The notes: generated by a model not told the origin, from the letters alone. Positions 1-7,727 are shown, counted from the first letter of the stretch. The stretch: DNA of 42,465 nucleotides from ZLKRG08 sp046094385 (GCA_046094385.1 JBJTHJ010000004.1:1-42465); one strand, 5' to 3'. Program-made: numbers and translations.

Positions 1-342
1 TTTAGCTAACTCAACTAGAACTTTGAAGGCTGCTGGATCATTAATCGCAAGATCCGACAAGATGCGGCGATCAACTTCGATGCCAGCCACTTTTAGCCCC
101 TGAATAAAACGATTGTAAGTCAGGCCATTTGCTCTGGCTCCAGCATTAATGCGTTGGATCCAAAGTTGGCGGAAGTCGCCTTTCTTATCTTTGCGATCAT
201 TAAATGCATAAACCAGCGAGTGTGTTACCTGCTCTTTTGCCTTTGTATAAAGGCGTGAACGCTGACCGCGATAACCGCTGGCACGTTCCAGGGTGGTACG
301 ACGCTTCTTTGCAGCATGTACTCCGCGCTTAACTCTTGCCAT
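1..342 (-). CDS. rplT: 50S ribosomal protein L20 (3' end cut by window)
   Basis: L20 is a primary 23S rRNA-binding protein needed early in assembly of the large subunit. The 114 visible codons begin MARVKRGVHAAKKRR and contain the family's GYRGQRSRLY, FRQLWIQRINAGARANGL and DRRILSDLA segments. The frame is open to base 1, so the stop lies just outside the window; family members are usually about 117-130 residues, so little is missing. The ATG is preceded by AAGGGG at a good distance. It is the third gene of infC-rpmI-rplT, 29 bp after rpmI. In other bacteria L20 can repress this operon by binding its mRNA; the structured leader upstream of infC is a candidate site here, but that is inference. 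Confidence 0.97.
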   Translation of the reverse strand, partial: MARVKRGVHAAKKRRTTLERASGYRGQRSRLYTKAKEQVTHSLVYAFNDRKDKKGDFRQLWIQRINAGARANGLTYNRFIQGLKVAGIEVDRRILSDLAINDPAAFKVLVELAK

Positions 343-371
343 TTTCTATACCCCTTTTCTGTACCCAGCTA

Positions 372-569
372 CTATTTCAATCCGAGCATGCGCTTTGCAG
401 CAAATGCAGTCGGAGCTTTGGCGGCTGATTCTTGATCTAAACGACGAGTAAGTCGTGATGATTTGCGCTCGAGTAAGTGACGCTTTCCGGCGCGCTCATG
501 CATGATCTTTCCAGAGCCAGTGACCTTGAAGGTCTTCTTAGCTCCGCTATGGGTCTTCATCTTTGGCAT
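372..569 (-). CDS. rpmI: 50S ribosomal protein L35
   Basis: This is a small basic large-subunit protein of 65 residues, the normal size for L35. It starts MPKMKTHSGAKKTFKVTGSGK, with the conserved PKMKTH...KRF/KTF-type N-terminus, and is rich in Lys and Arg throughout. A strong GGGAGG ribosome-binding site lies upstream of the ATG. It sits 47 bp downstream of infC and 29 bp before rplT in the classic infC-rpmI-rplT order, so the three are almost certainly co-transcribed from the promoter upstream of infC. Nothing unusual is seen in the coding sequence. Confidence 0.97.
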   Translation of the reverse strand: MPKMKTHSGAKKTFKVTGSGKIMHERAGKRHLLERKSSRLTRRLDQESAAKAPTAFAAKRMLGLK

Positions 570-616
570 TTAAGCCTCCCTCTTTTTAAACCATTAAAAG
601 ATCTCTTGCAGATCAA

Positions 617-1174
617 TTAAATATCTTTTGCGGTTGCTTTCTTTGCTTTGCTTGCTGACTTCGCCTTGTTTGGCCCCAAAACCATGGTCATATTTCGACC
701 TTCTTGCTTAGGGGCGAACTCGATGTTGGCAACTTCCGCAACATCCTCTGCGAGGCGTTGCAATAGGTTGTAACCAAGCTCTGGGCGAGATTGCTCGCGT
801 CCACGGAATTGGATCGTCACCTTCACTTTGTCGCCAGAACCTATGAATTTCAAAACTTGATTACGTTTGGTTTCGTAATCATGAGTTTCGATCTTCGGTC
901 GAAGACGTATCTCCTTGACCACAATGTGGGTCTGGTTCTGACGTTGTTCGCGGGCTTTCTGCGCCATCTCGTACTTGTACTTGCCAAAGTCCATGATTTT
1001 GCAAACCGGTGGATTTGCATCGGGTGCGATCTCTACGAGATCCAATCCGATTTCATCCGCCATTCGTAGCGCGCTTTCAGTATCCACTACTCCGACTTGT
1101 TCGCCGTCGTAATTAATCAACCTTATTTGCGCAACGCGAATCCGATCATTGATACGTGGTTCTGCTGTGCTGAT
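617..1174 (-). CDS. infC: Translation initiation factor IF-3, probable AUC start
   Basis: IF-3 binds the 30S subunit, keeps 50S away and proofreads start codons. The conserved N-terminal segment (ISTAEPRINDRIRVAQIRLI) is readable in frame but contains no ATG or GTG, and an in-frame TAA lies three codons before the first of two consecutive ATC codons (1175-1177 and 1172-1174). An AAGGAG ribosome-binding site sits immediately upstream, 5 nt from the second ATC. I therefore start at ATC 1174, giving 185 residues, a normal IF-3 length. The TTG at 1120 would remove the conserved N-terminus and has no better signal. AUU/AUC starts in infC are known elsewhere and allow IF-3 to repress its own translation. 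The body (GLDLVEIAPDANPPVCKIMD, GDKVKVTIQFRGRE) is typical. Confidence 0.9.
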   Translation of the reverse strand: MSTAEPRINDRIRVAQIRLINYDGEQVGVVDTESALRMADEIGLDLVEIAPDANPPVCKIMDFGKYKYEMAQKAREQRQNQTHIVVKEIRLRPKIETHDYETKRNQVLKFIGSGDKVKVTIQFRGREQSRPELGYNLLQRLAEDVAEVANIEFAPKQEGRNMTMVLGPNKAKSASKAKKATAKDI

Positions 1175-1229
1175 GATTTCTCCTTCTTACGTGGGTATCA
1201 ACAAACTAATACGCAAGAAAAGAGCAAAA

Positions 1230-1243
1230 GAAGCTTGAGCTTC
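1230..1243 (-). promoter_or_regulatory. Hairpin with U-rich tail in infC leader (possible attenuator)
   Basis: On the minus strand GAAGC-TCAA-GCTTC forms a perfect 5-bp stem with a 4-nt loop, followed by TTTTGCTCTTTTC. It lies in the roughly 140-nt leader between the predicted promoter and the infC start. A second small hairpin (CCGC-GAAAT-GCGG) lies a little upstream around 1261-1275. Leaders of infC-rpmI-rplT operons are regulated by L20 or IF-3 in other bacteria. This element could be an attenuator, but the stem is short and I cannot show it is functional. Confidence 0.35.
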
Positions 1244-1321
1244 ATTTTGACTTTACCAGTCCGCATTTCGCGGTTTAGGTGGGATTTCTCCTCTTGCGGC
1301 ATGTAGCCGGTCAATGGATAG

Positions 1322-1350
1322 AGTCTAAATTACATCGGTGGCAGAGCCAA
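1322..1350 (-). promoter_or_regulatory. Predicted promoter of infC-rpmI-rplT
   Basis: The minus strand shows TTGGCT (1345-1350), a 17-nt spacer, then TAGACT (1322-1327). This matches an actinobacterial housekeeping-sigma pattern, with a TAnnnT -10. It lies in the 200-bp gap between the fabI stop and the infC start, the longest gap in this part of the window. Transcription from here gives a leader of about 140 nt. Confidence 0.45.
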
Positions 1351-1375
1351 ATCGAGCGCAATTTATGCCAATGGT

Positions 1376-2146
1376 TTAGCCGCCCATCGCATGAAATCCA
1401 CCATCGACGTGGAGGATCTCGCCGCTAGTTGCCGGTAGCCAATCTGAGAGTAGCGCAATCGCACCCTTTGCAGCCGGGACTGGGTCGGTAACATCCCAAT
1501 GCAATGGTGATCTTTGATCCCATAGGTGTTCGAATTGTTGAAAATCCGGAATTGATTTTGCAGCGATGGTGGATATCGGGCCTGCTGCTACCAAATTAAA
1601 ACGAATATTCTCAGGGCCGAGAAATTTCGCCAGATATCTATTGGTTGATTCGAGAGCGGCTTTAGCGACACCCATCCAATCGTATTTTGGCCAAGCAACT
1701 TGCGCGTCAAAATCCATACCGACCACAGATGCTCCACTCTTTGGAAAGAGCGGCTTGCATGCCATAGTTAAAGATTTATATGAATATGCCGATACTTGAA
1801 TTGCAGTTGCCACATCTGGCCACTGGGTCTCTAAAAACTTTCCTCCAAGCGCAGATTCTGGAGCGAAACCTATTGAATGCACTACCCCATCTAGGTGGGA
1901 TAGATGCTCCTTGACTCGATCAGCAAGGGTAGCCAAGTGATCATCATTTGTAACATCAAGTTCTAGAACAGGAGCAGGTTTAGGTAAACGTCCAGCAATT
2001 CTGGTGGTAATGCTCAATGCGCGACCAAACGAGGTAAGGACTATATCTGCGCCCTCTTCTTGGGCTAAGCGCGCAACATGAAAAGCGATTGAGGTATCTG
2101 TCAACACCCCAGTAATCAAGATTTTCTTACCTTGCAAAATGCCCAT
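1376..2146 (-). CDS. fabI: Enoyl-[acyl-carrier-protein] reductase (NADH), InhA/FabI type
   Basis: FabI catalyses the last reductive step of each fatty acid elongation cycle, reducing enoyl-ACP with NADH in the cytosol. The 256-residue protein has the FabI-type nucleotide-binding start (KKILITGVLTDTSIAFHVA), a GFAPES segment, and the catalytic Tyr155 and Lys162 in KYDWMGVAKAALES. The six-residue Tyr-Lys spacing is that of InhA/FabI rather than the three-residue spacing of ordinary short-chain dehydrogenases. The C-terminus (TSGEILHVDGGFHAMGG) is also typical. Its ATG overlaps the fabG stop by 1 bp, so the two are translationally coupled. The fabG-fabI pair is the mycobacterial fabG1-inhA arrangement. 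It is expected to be sensitive to the same inhibitor classes as InhA, although that cannot be judged from sequence alone. Confidence 0.96.
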   Translation of the reverse strand: MGILQGKKILITGVLTDTSIAFHVARLAQEEGADIVLTSFGRALSITTRIAGRLPKPAPVLELDVTNDDHLATLADRVKEHLSHLDGVVHSIGFAPESALGGKFLETQWPDVATAIQVSAYSYKSLTMACKPLFPKSGASVVGMDFDAQVAWPKYDWMGVAKAALESTNRYLAKFLGPENIRFNLVAAGPISTIAAKSIPDFQQFEHLWDQRSPLHWDVTDPVPAAKGAIALLSDWLPATSGEILHVDGGFHAMGG

Positions 2147-2856
2147 TAGTGACCCATCCCCAATCCACCATCAACTGGAATTAAAGCACCTGTTATATAA
2201 CTTGCACCATCGGAGGCCAGAAAAGCGACTACTTGTGCGATTTCATCTGGCGAGCAGAATCTACCCATCGGCACCGCTTTGGATATCTCCTCTCTTCTAT
2301 TCTCAGGTAATTCAGCGGTCATATCGGTCTCGACAAATCCTGGCGCAATCACATTGGCGGTAATGCCACGACTTCCCAACTCTCTGGCAAATGATCTAGC
2401 AAGTCCGAGTAAACCAGACTTGCTGGCAGCATAATTAACTTGGCCAGCCGAACCGATCGCACCAACTACTGAGCCAATAAAGATCAATCGGCCCCGCTTT
2501 AACTTAAGTAATCCCTTAGTAGCTCGTCGTGCAGTTCTAAATGCACCAGCTAAGTTTGCATTGATGACCAAATCAAAATCTTCATCGCTCATGCGCATCG
2601 CTAGACCATCTTTGGTAACGCCTGCGTTACAGATGATGATTTCGGGAGTGCCGAATCTATTTTCACATTCAGCGAATCCAGCATCTACGCTGGCAGAATC
2701 AGTCACATCCATTTGCACCGCATTAAATCCTGCAGGTGCGGTACCTGAGCGGTAGGTCACAACCACTTCAAAACCCTGCTGTTGCAAGGTATTTGCGATT
2801 GCTAAGCCAATTCCTCGATTACCACCGGTAATCAATGCCACTTTCTTCTCGCTCAC
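2146..2856 (-). CDS. fabG: 3-oxoacyl-[acyl-carrier-protein] reductase
   Basis: FabG reduces beta-ketoacyl-ACP with NADPH in fatty acid elongation. The 236-residue short-chain dehydrogenase has the GGNRGIG dinucleotide-binding loop at residues 11-17, the CNAG motif near 76-79, and the catalytic Ser129, Tyr142 and Lys146 (NYAASKSG). The C-terminus (GALIPVDGGLGMGH) fits the family. The start is GTG and no Shine-Dalgarno is apparent; a TAGGTT element lies 7 nt before it, suggesting a leaderless transcript. The gene is directly upstream of and overlaps fabI, with which it must be co-transcribed. FabG and other short-chain dehydrogenases are hard to tell apart by sequence, but adjacency to fabI makes the assignment strong. 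Confidence 0.94.
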   Translation of the reverse strand: MSEKKVALITGGNRGIGLAIANTLQQQGFEVVVTYRSGTAPAGFNAVQMDVTDSASVDAGFAECENRFGTPEIIICNAGVTKDGLAMRMSDEDFDLVINANLAGAFRTARRATKGLLKLKRGRLIFIGSVVGAIGSAGQVNYAASKSGLLGLARSFARELGSRGITANVIAPGFVETDMTAELPENRREEISKAVPMGRFCSPDEIAQVVAFLASDGASYITGALIPVDGGLGMGH

Positions 2857-2869
2857 AACACCAAACCTA
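2857..2869 (-). promoter_or_regulatory. Predicted leaderless promoter -10 of fabG
   Basis: TAGGTT (2864-2869, minus strand) is followed by 7 nt and then the GTG start of fabG. The position fits a transcript that begins at or next to the start codon, and no Shine-Dalgarno is visible. No clear -35 was found. The 64-bp gap is shared with the divergent DUF3099 gene, which has a TATATC 8 nt before its ATG. Confidence 0.4.
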
Positions 2870-2920
2870 CCAATTACTGATGCGTAAGTCGTGATTTAAC
2901 ATCTCTTATATCCTTCATCC

Positions 2921-3187
2921 ATGGAGCCAAAGCCGATATCGATCACCAACGCGCAAGTTGGTCACAGCCAGGAGCAGCCTGGCCGTGCAAAAAGATATTT
3001 GATATCGATGCTAATTCGCACTGCCTGTTTTATCGGAGCAGTTCTCACCCCTTCACCATATCGCTGGTTCTTGATTGTCGGAGCGGTGGTCCTGCCTTAT
3101 TTTGCAGTGATCATTGCAAATGCCGGACGAGAGAACATCACAGGAAAAATTGAAACTGTCGAAAAGCAACGACAAATTGAGTTCTAG
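2921..3187 (+). CDS. DUF3099 family small membrane protein
   Basis: This 88-residue protein has a hydrophilic N-terminus, an RAKRYLISMLIRTACFIGAVL segment forming a first membrane helix, a short PSPYRW turn, a second helix (FLIVGAVVLPYFAVIIANAG) and a charged tail. This two-helix layout matches DUF3099 as I remember it, a family found in actinobacteria often close to fabG/fabI and SURF1. Its function is unknown. No Shine-Dalgarno is seen; a TATATC element 8 nt upstream may serve a near-leaderless transcript. Its 3' end overlaps the SURF1 reading frame by about 38 bp, so the two are probably one transcript. The context suggests a membrane or respiratory role, but that is only guilt by association. 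Confidence 0.75.
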   Translation: MEPKPISITNAQVGHSQEQPGRAKRYLISMLIRTACFIGAVLTPSPYRWFLIVGAVVLPYFAVIIANAGRENITGKIETVEKQRQIEF

Positions 3188-3881
3188 AGAGCCCAAAGCT
3201 CTTCTGAAGACGCTCATAGCTCTACTTCTCGTTACACTCTGTGTAATTGCGGCAAACTGGCAATACGATCGCGGAATTGCCCGAAATGCAAAGAATGGCA
3301 AAGTAGAAGCCAATGTAAAAAAACCAATCGTGCCACTTATCTCGATAACCGATATCTCAAGATCCGAATGGCAGCTGGTCACAGTAAACGGAACCTTCAA
3401 AACCGAGCATGAGGTACTGCTTCGTAATCGATATAACTCTGAAGGTAAATATGGTTTTCAATATTTGACGCTCTTTGAAACTTCAATGACTTCAGAAACA
3501 GGTACCCTTTCAGAGAAGCGCTTCTGGGTAGATCGAGGTTGGGTACAAGCTGGGGCCACCGCATTGACTAGACCAGAAATTCCAACCACCCCTGCCCAAG
3601 AGATCACGATAATCGGCCGAATTCGTTTAGATAATGCACTACCCAAAGGTTCCTTCTTTGCACTTCCACCAAGTGGTGATCTGATCAATAGCTGGGACTT
3701 ACGTTCTAAAGTTAGAACTGAGAATTTCTATTTAGATTTGATTGATGGCACTGGGGTAAAGCCCAAAACTCCAGCGCAATTACCAGAACTCTCAGATGGA
3801 CCACACTTTGCCTACGCCTTGCAATGGTTATTCTTCGCAGGATTGGCGATTTATGGCAGATATTTAATTAGAAAGAGATAG
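3150..3881 (+). CDS. SURF1 family cytochrome oxidase biogenesis protein
   Basis: SURF1 proteins help assemble haem-copper cytochrome c oxidase, probably by handling haem A. The sequence has an N-terminal membrane helix (TLIALLLVTLCVIAANW) followed by the conserved WQYDRG, a large extracytoplasmic domain with the GKYGFQYLTLFE and WVDRGWVQ motifs, and a C-terminal helix (HFAYALQWLFFAGLAIYGRY) with a basic tail: the standard SURF1 topology. I place the start at TTG 3150, which has AGGA 4-5 nt upstream, giving 243 residues; ATG 3120 and TTG 3177 are alternatives without good ribosome-binding sites. The 3' end overlaps the convergent ABC transporter gene by 18 bp. ctaA elsewhere in the window fits a need for oxidase maturation. 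Confidence 0.88.
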   Translation: MKLSKSNDKLSSREPKALLKTLIALLLVTLCVIAANWQYDRGIARNAKNGKVEANVKKPIVPLISITDISRSEWQLVTVNGTFKTEHEVLLRNRYNSEGKYGFQYLTLFETSMTSETGTLSEKRFWVDRGWVQAGATALTRPEIPTTPAQEITIIGRIRLDNALPKGSFFALPPSGDLINSWDLRSKVRTENFYLDLIDGTGVKPKTPAQLPELSDGPHFAYALQWLFFAGLAIYGRYLIRKR

Positions 3882-5732
3882 ATCTTGGCGTTGATATAGC
3901 TCGCTATATAGCCCACCGCTCTCCACCAATTCATCATGGCGTCCACGCTCCTCTATGAGGCCGTTGTTTAGTACTAAAATTTGATCTGCTTCTTTAACTG
4001 TGCTTAACCGATGTGCGATCACAATACTGGTTCGCCCCTTTAAGGCCTCTTTTAAGGCCGCCTGAACCAGCGCCTCGTTCTCGGAATCCAGATGCGCGGT
4101 AGCTTCATCTAGTATCACAATGCTTGGAGATTTAAGTAGCAATCTTGCAATGGCCAATCTCTGTTTCTCGCCGCCTGATAAGCGATGTCCGCGCTCTCCC
4201 ACCATGGTTTCTAAGCCATTAGGCAATGTTTCGATCAAGTCCCAGATCTGCGCGGCTTTACATGCCTTCTCCATCTCCTCCATCGATGCATCGCTCTTTG
4301 CATAGCGCAGATTTTCGATGATCGTGTCATGGAAAAGGTGTGAATCTTGCATCACTACCCCAATCGAATTCTGTAGGGAACTTAAGGTCAACTCACGAAT
4401 ATCTAGGTCATCGATCTTTATAGAACCCGAAGTCACATCATAAAGACGAGGTAGCAATGCGCTGATTGTGGTCTTACCAGCCCCAGAGGGGCCAACCAAC
4501 GCAGTCATAGTTCCCGGCGAGACTATAAATGAGATCCCTTTTAAGATCTCGCCACTTTGCACGGTCTCAGGTTTGGCTACCGCTTCAAGTGACGCCAACG
4601 AGATTTCTGAAGCGCTCGGATAGGAGAAATGCACATCGGAAAATTCGATCATAGGATTTATAGTCTTAAGGTCTTTTGCCTGTGGACGATCTTCAACCAT
4701 TGGCTTTAAATCAAGCACCTCAAATACTCGTTCAAATGAGACTAGCGCCCCCATCACATCAACTCGCACGGTAGAGAGCGCAGTTAAAGGCCCGTAGAGA
4801 CGTACCAATAAAGTTGTGATTGCAATCAAACTTCCCACAGTCATAGTGCCGTTTATAGCAAAGTGTCCGCCCACTCCATAAGCCAGAGCAGTAGCAATAG
4901 AGGCAACTGAGATCAAAGCTACAAAGAAGAAGGTATTTAACATCGCCATACTGATGCCGATATCAGCTACTTTTCGAGCTTTACCTTTGAACTTCTGGCT
5001 CTCAGAATCTGGCTTTCCATATAGCTTTACCAATAGCGCTCCGGATACATTAAAGCGCTCGGTCATCGTGCTAGCCATCTCGGCATTTAACTCATATGAC
5101 TGCTGGGTGTATTTGGCTAACTTGCGACCAACATATTTTGTCGGAGCCAAGAAGAGCGGCAACAGAATGAGCGAAAGCAAAGTGATCTGCCAGCTCAAAC
5201 TGGCCATAGCCCCGACAACCAATACCAAAGTCAAAACATTGCTGATCACTCCGGAGAATGTGGCGGTAAAGGCGCGCTGAGCGCCTAGTACATCAGTATT
5301 GATTCTTGAGATCAAAGCACCTGTTTGGGTTCGGGTAAAGAAGGCAATCGATTGCGACTGTACATGTTTGAAGACTTGGCTACGTAAATCATAGATAAGG
5401 CCTTCACCTATTATTGCCGAATACCATCTAATAAAGATATTCACTAATGCATATCCGATTGCAATCAATCCCACCAGAAGTGCCAATTGGGTAACTAGTG
5501 CGCCGTTTTTAGGAATTACTCCATCGTCAATCAATCGTTTTAAAAGAAGTGGCGTAGCTACGGTAAGAATCGCATCAAAAATCAAAGCGATAAAGAAGAG
5601 GAAAAATTTAGCCTGATATGGATAGGCATAACTTGCGATTCTTTTCAGAGTGCCAGGCTTTAATTTGGCATCTTTCACCGATTGATCGCTAGATAAGGTG
5701 CGCAGCGCCATCCAGCCTGCATGCATTGACAT
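3864..5732 (-). CDS. ABC transporter, fused membrane and ATPase domains (exporter type)
   Basis: This 622-residue protein has an N-terminal six-helix exporter-type membrane domain (about residues 35-330) and a C-terminal ATPase. The ATPase shows Walker A GPSGAGKTT, a Q-loop (VMQDSHLF), the signature LSGGEKQRLAIARLL, Walker B IVILDEATAHLD and the H-loop histidine in IVIAHRLS. Such proteins dimerise and usually export lipids, drugs or peptides; the substrate cannot be read from sequence. An unusual stretch of about 20 residues (from SASEISLAS to TVQSGE) is inserted just after the A-loop FSYP. The gene begins only 20 bp after sufT, but a TAGACT lies exactly 6 nt before the ATG and there is no Shine-Dalgarno, so it probably has its own leaderless promoter. 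A role like the Fe-S-linked Atm1 exporters is conceivable from position but unproven. Confidence 0.9.
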   Translation of the reverse strand: MSMHAGWMALRTLSSDQSVKDAKLKPGTLKRIASYAYPYQAKFFLFFIALIFDAILTVATPLLLKRLIDDGVIPKNGALVTQLALLVGLIAIGYALVNIFIRWYSAIIGEGLIYDLRSQVFKHVQSQSIAFFTRTQTGALISRINTDVLGAQRAFTATFSGVISNVLTLVLVVGAMASLSWQITLLSLILLPLFLAPTKYVGRKLAKYTQQSYELNAEMASTMTERFNVSGALLVKLYGKPDSESQKFKGKARKVADIGISMAMLNTFFFVALISVASIATALAYGVGGHFAINGTMTVGSLIAITTLLVRLYGPLTALSTVRVDVMGALVSFERVFEVLDLKPMVEDRPQAKDLKTINPMIEFSDVHFSYPSASEISLASLEAVAKPETVQSGEILKGISFIVSPGTMTALVGPSGAGKTTISALLPRLYDVTSGSIKIDDLDIRELTLSSLQNSIGVVMQDSHLFHDTIIENLRYAKSDASMEEMEKACKAAQIWDLIETLPNGLETMVGERGHRLSGGEKQRLAIARLLLKSPSIVILDEATAHLDSENEALVQAALKEALKGRTSIVIAHRLSTVKEADQILVLNNGLIEERGRHDELVESGGLYSELYQRQDLSLSN

Positions 5733-5744
5733 AACTAGAGTCTA
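5733..5744 (-). promoter_or_regulatory. Predicted leaderless promoter -10 of the ABC exporter gene
   Basis: TAGACT (5739-5744, minus strand) is followed by exactly 6 nt and the ATG at 5732. No Shine-Dalgarno precedes the ATG. The element straddles the 20-bp sufT-ABC gap, so the exporter may be transcribed independently of the suf operon. Confidence 0.45.
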
Positions 5745-5752
5745 AATCAACT

Positions 5753-6064
5753 TCAAACTGTGAAACCCAACGCTCGAAGCTGATCGCGCCCATCATCACT
5801 TATCTTGTCTGGTCCCCAAGGTGGCATCCAGACCCAATTAATCTTCACATCATCGGTGATTCCAGCAAGTGCTGCTCTGGTTTGATCTTCAATTACATCC
5901 TGCAGCGGGCAAGCTGCTGAGGTTAAAGTCATGTTTAGAACCGCGATATTGTTCTCATCGACCATGATGTCATAAATCAATCCCAAATCGACAACGTTGA
6001 TCCCTAACTCTGGATCGACCACATCTTTCATCGCCTCGTTGACATCATCCACTTTCGCGCTCAT
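5753..6064 (-). CDS. sufT: SufT-like metal-sulfur cluster assembly protein (MIP18/DUF59)
   Basis: This 103-residue DUF59 protein is the likely Fe-S maturation accessory factor often called SufT in actinobacteria. It shows the hallmark VVDPELGINVVDLGLIYDI near residues 15-33 and the conserved TSAACPLQDVIEDQ containing the single key cysteine, then VNWVWMPPW-like and DQLRALGF segments typical of the C-terminus. Its ATG overlaps the sufU stop by 4 bp (ATGA), indicating coupling. It is the last suf gene here. The biochemical role of SufT is not fully settled; proposals include transfer of clusters to target proteins. Confidence 0.92.
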   Translation of the reverse strand: MSAKVDDVNEAMKDVVDPELGINVVDLGLIYDIMVDENNIAVLNMTLTSAACPLQDVIEDQTRAALAGITDDVKINWVWMPPWGPDKISDDGRDQLRALGFTV

Positions 6065-6498
6065 CGCTTCTCCTCTAATTGACTTGCAGCATCTTTATAA
6101 GCCATCCAACCCAACAGCGCGCATTTTATACGAGCTGGGTACTTAGAAACTCCTGAGAGCGCAACGCCATCTTCCAGAAGATTCTCATCTCCTTGATCTT
6201 GCCCTTTGCTCTGCATCATCTCGGTGAAAGCTTCTAATATTTGATCTGCCTGCGCTCTACTCTTGCCAACCATAAGTTCGCTCATGATTGAGACACTTGC
6301 CTGCGAAATAGAACAACCTTGTCCGTCCCAAGTGATCTCAGCTATCTGATCGCCAGACATGCGTAGAGAGAGAGTTACCTCATCGCCACAACTTGGATTT
6401 AGGTGATGCACTTGGATATCACCATTCTTTAGACCTTTATGATGGGGTCTCTTGTAATGATCCAAGATCACCTCTTGGTACAAAGAATTCAATTCCAT
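6061..6498 (-). CDS. sufU: SufU-type Fe-S assembly / sulfur transfer protein
   Basis: SufU receives sulfur from the cysteine desulfurase SufS through a zinc-bound cysteine and passes it to the SufBCD scaffold. The 145-residue protein has the three conserved cysteines Cys37 (PSCGDEVTL, with Asp39), Cys62 (GQGCSISQAS) and Cys126 (IKCALLGW), plus the N-terminal LYQEVILDHYKRPHHKG typical of the IscU/SufU fold. It has a GDENLLEDGVALSGV insertion region characteristic of SufU rather than IscU. It lies 5 bp after sufS and overlaps sufT by 4 bp, so sulfur donor, carrier and accessory protein are made together. Confidence 0.95.
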   Translation of the reverse strand: MELNSLYQEVILDHYKRPHHKGLKNGDIQVHHLNPSCGDEVTLSLRMSGDQIAEITWDGQGCSISQASVSIMSELMVGKSRAQADQILEAFTEMMQSKGQDQGDENLLEDGVALSGVSKYPARIKCALLGWMAYKDAASQLEEKR

Positions 6499-6503
6499 TT
6501 GAT

Positions 6504-7727
6504 TTATCGCTCCAAGAAGAATTTCTTGGCATCTTGCACGCCAGATAGGAGCGCATCGATATCTAACAATTCGTTGTAGAGATAAAGCGATGCTCTGGTC
6601 GTAGCCACCACTTTAAATTTCCTAGCTAAAGGCCAAGCACAATGATGGCCAGTTCGAACTGCGATTCCTTTGGAATCCAGGAATTGGCCCAAGTCATGTG
6701 GGTGAATCCCATCTAATGTGAATGAGACGGTACCACCGCGATTTTCTAAAGTAGTTGGTCCGAAAATCTTGACGCCAGAGATATCAAGTAAACCTGCAAT
6801 TAGCGCTTTAGTCAGATAAAGCTCATGTTCATGAATTTGATTCATGCCTATATTTGTCAAATAGGTAAGCGCAGCTCCAAGTCCGACCGCTTGCGCCATA
6901 TTCGGTACGCCTGCTTCAAATTTCTTCGGCGCAGGCGCCCAAGTCGCATCCGTCATAGTTACGTTTTCAATCATCGAACCACCAAAGAGAAATGGTGGCA
7001 ACTGCTCGAGCTCTCTACCCCAAAGCACACCGATTCCGGTTGGTCCAAGCGCTTTGTGTCCTGAAAATACTAGGTAATCGACCCCAAGTTTTTGTACATC
7101 TATTGCGCTGTGTGGAACTGATTGACAGGCATCTAACAACACTTGCGCACCAACTTCTGATGCCCGTTTGTTAATTGATGCAATATCGTTGATAGTTCCA
7201 AGCACATTGGATTGATGGGTAATCGCAACAATCGCAGTATTGGCGGTGATTACTTCCTCGATATTTGAGAGATCTAATCGGCCCTCTTCGGTAACTTCAA
7301 ACCAAGCAAGCTCTGCACCAGTTCGCTTTGCCAGCTGTTGCCAAGGGATCAAATTTGCATGGTGCTCCATCTCAGAGACCACAATTCGATCACCAGCCTT
7401 GATCTTTGAAGTCAGCGCATACGCCACCAAATTTATGGATTCTGTGGCGCTTTTAGTGAAAACCACCTGATCGCTCTTTGCGCCGATGAACTCTGCAACT
7501 ATCGAACGAGCGCCCTCATAATTATCGGTCGCCTCTTCAGCTAATTGATGAGCTCCTCTATGCACCGCAGCATTCGAGGTCCGATAGAAATTGGACTCAG
7601 CATCGATAACTACATTCGGTTTTTGAGAGGTAGCGCCGCTATCAAGATAGATAAGGCGCTGACCATCGCGGATTTCCCGATTGAAAATCGGAAAATCACG
7701 CTTGATGGTAGCTGCATCAAATTTCAT
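6504..7727 (-). CDS. sufS: Cysteine desulfurase SufS
   Basis: SufS is a PLP enzyme that removes sulfur from cysteine, forming a persulfide for Fe-S assembly. The 407-residue protein shows TKSATESINLVAY, the EHHANLIPW substrate region, the PLP-binding lysine Lys225 in FSGHKALGPTGIGVLWG, and the active-site Cys363 in VRTGHHCAWPLARKF. These are group II (SufS/CsdA) features. It begins 17 bp after sufC and is followed 5 bp later by its partner sufU. All key residues are present and the length is standard. Confidence 0.97.
   Translation of the reverse strand: MKFDAATIKRDFPIFNREIRDGQRLIYLDSGATSQKPNVVIDAESNFYRTSNAAVHRGAHQLAEEATDNYEGARSIVAEFIGAKSDQVVFTKSATESINLVAYALTSKIKAGDRIVVSEMEHHANLIPWQQLAKRTGAELAWFEVTEEGRLDLSNIEEVITANTAIVAITHQSNVLGTINDIASINKRASEVGAQVLLDACQSVPHSAIDVQKLGVDYLVFSGHKALGPTGIGVLWGRELEQLPPFLFGGSMIENVTMTDATWAPAPKKFEAGVPNMAQAVGLGAALTYLTNIGMNQIHEHELYLTKALIAGLLDISGVKIFGPTTLENRGGTVSFTLDGIHPHDLGQFLDSKGIAVRTGHHCAWPLARKFKVVATTRASLYLYNELLDIDALLSGVQDAKKFFLER

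Noticed and set aside
1097..1306. A 69-codon plus-strand open frame across the infC leader
   Set aside because: It overlaps the conserved IF-3 N-terminus and the promoter region, and has no family resemblance or ribosome-binding site.
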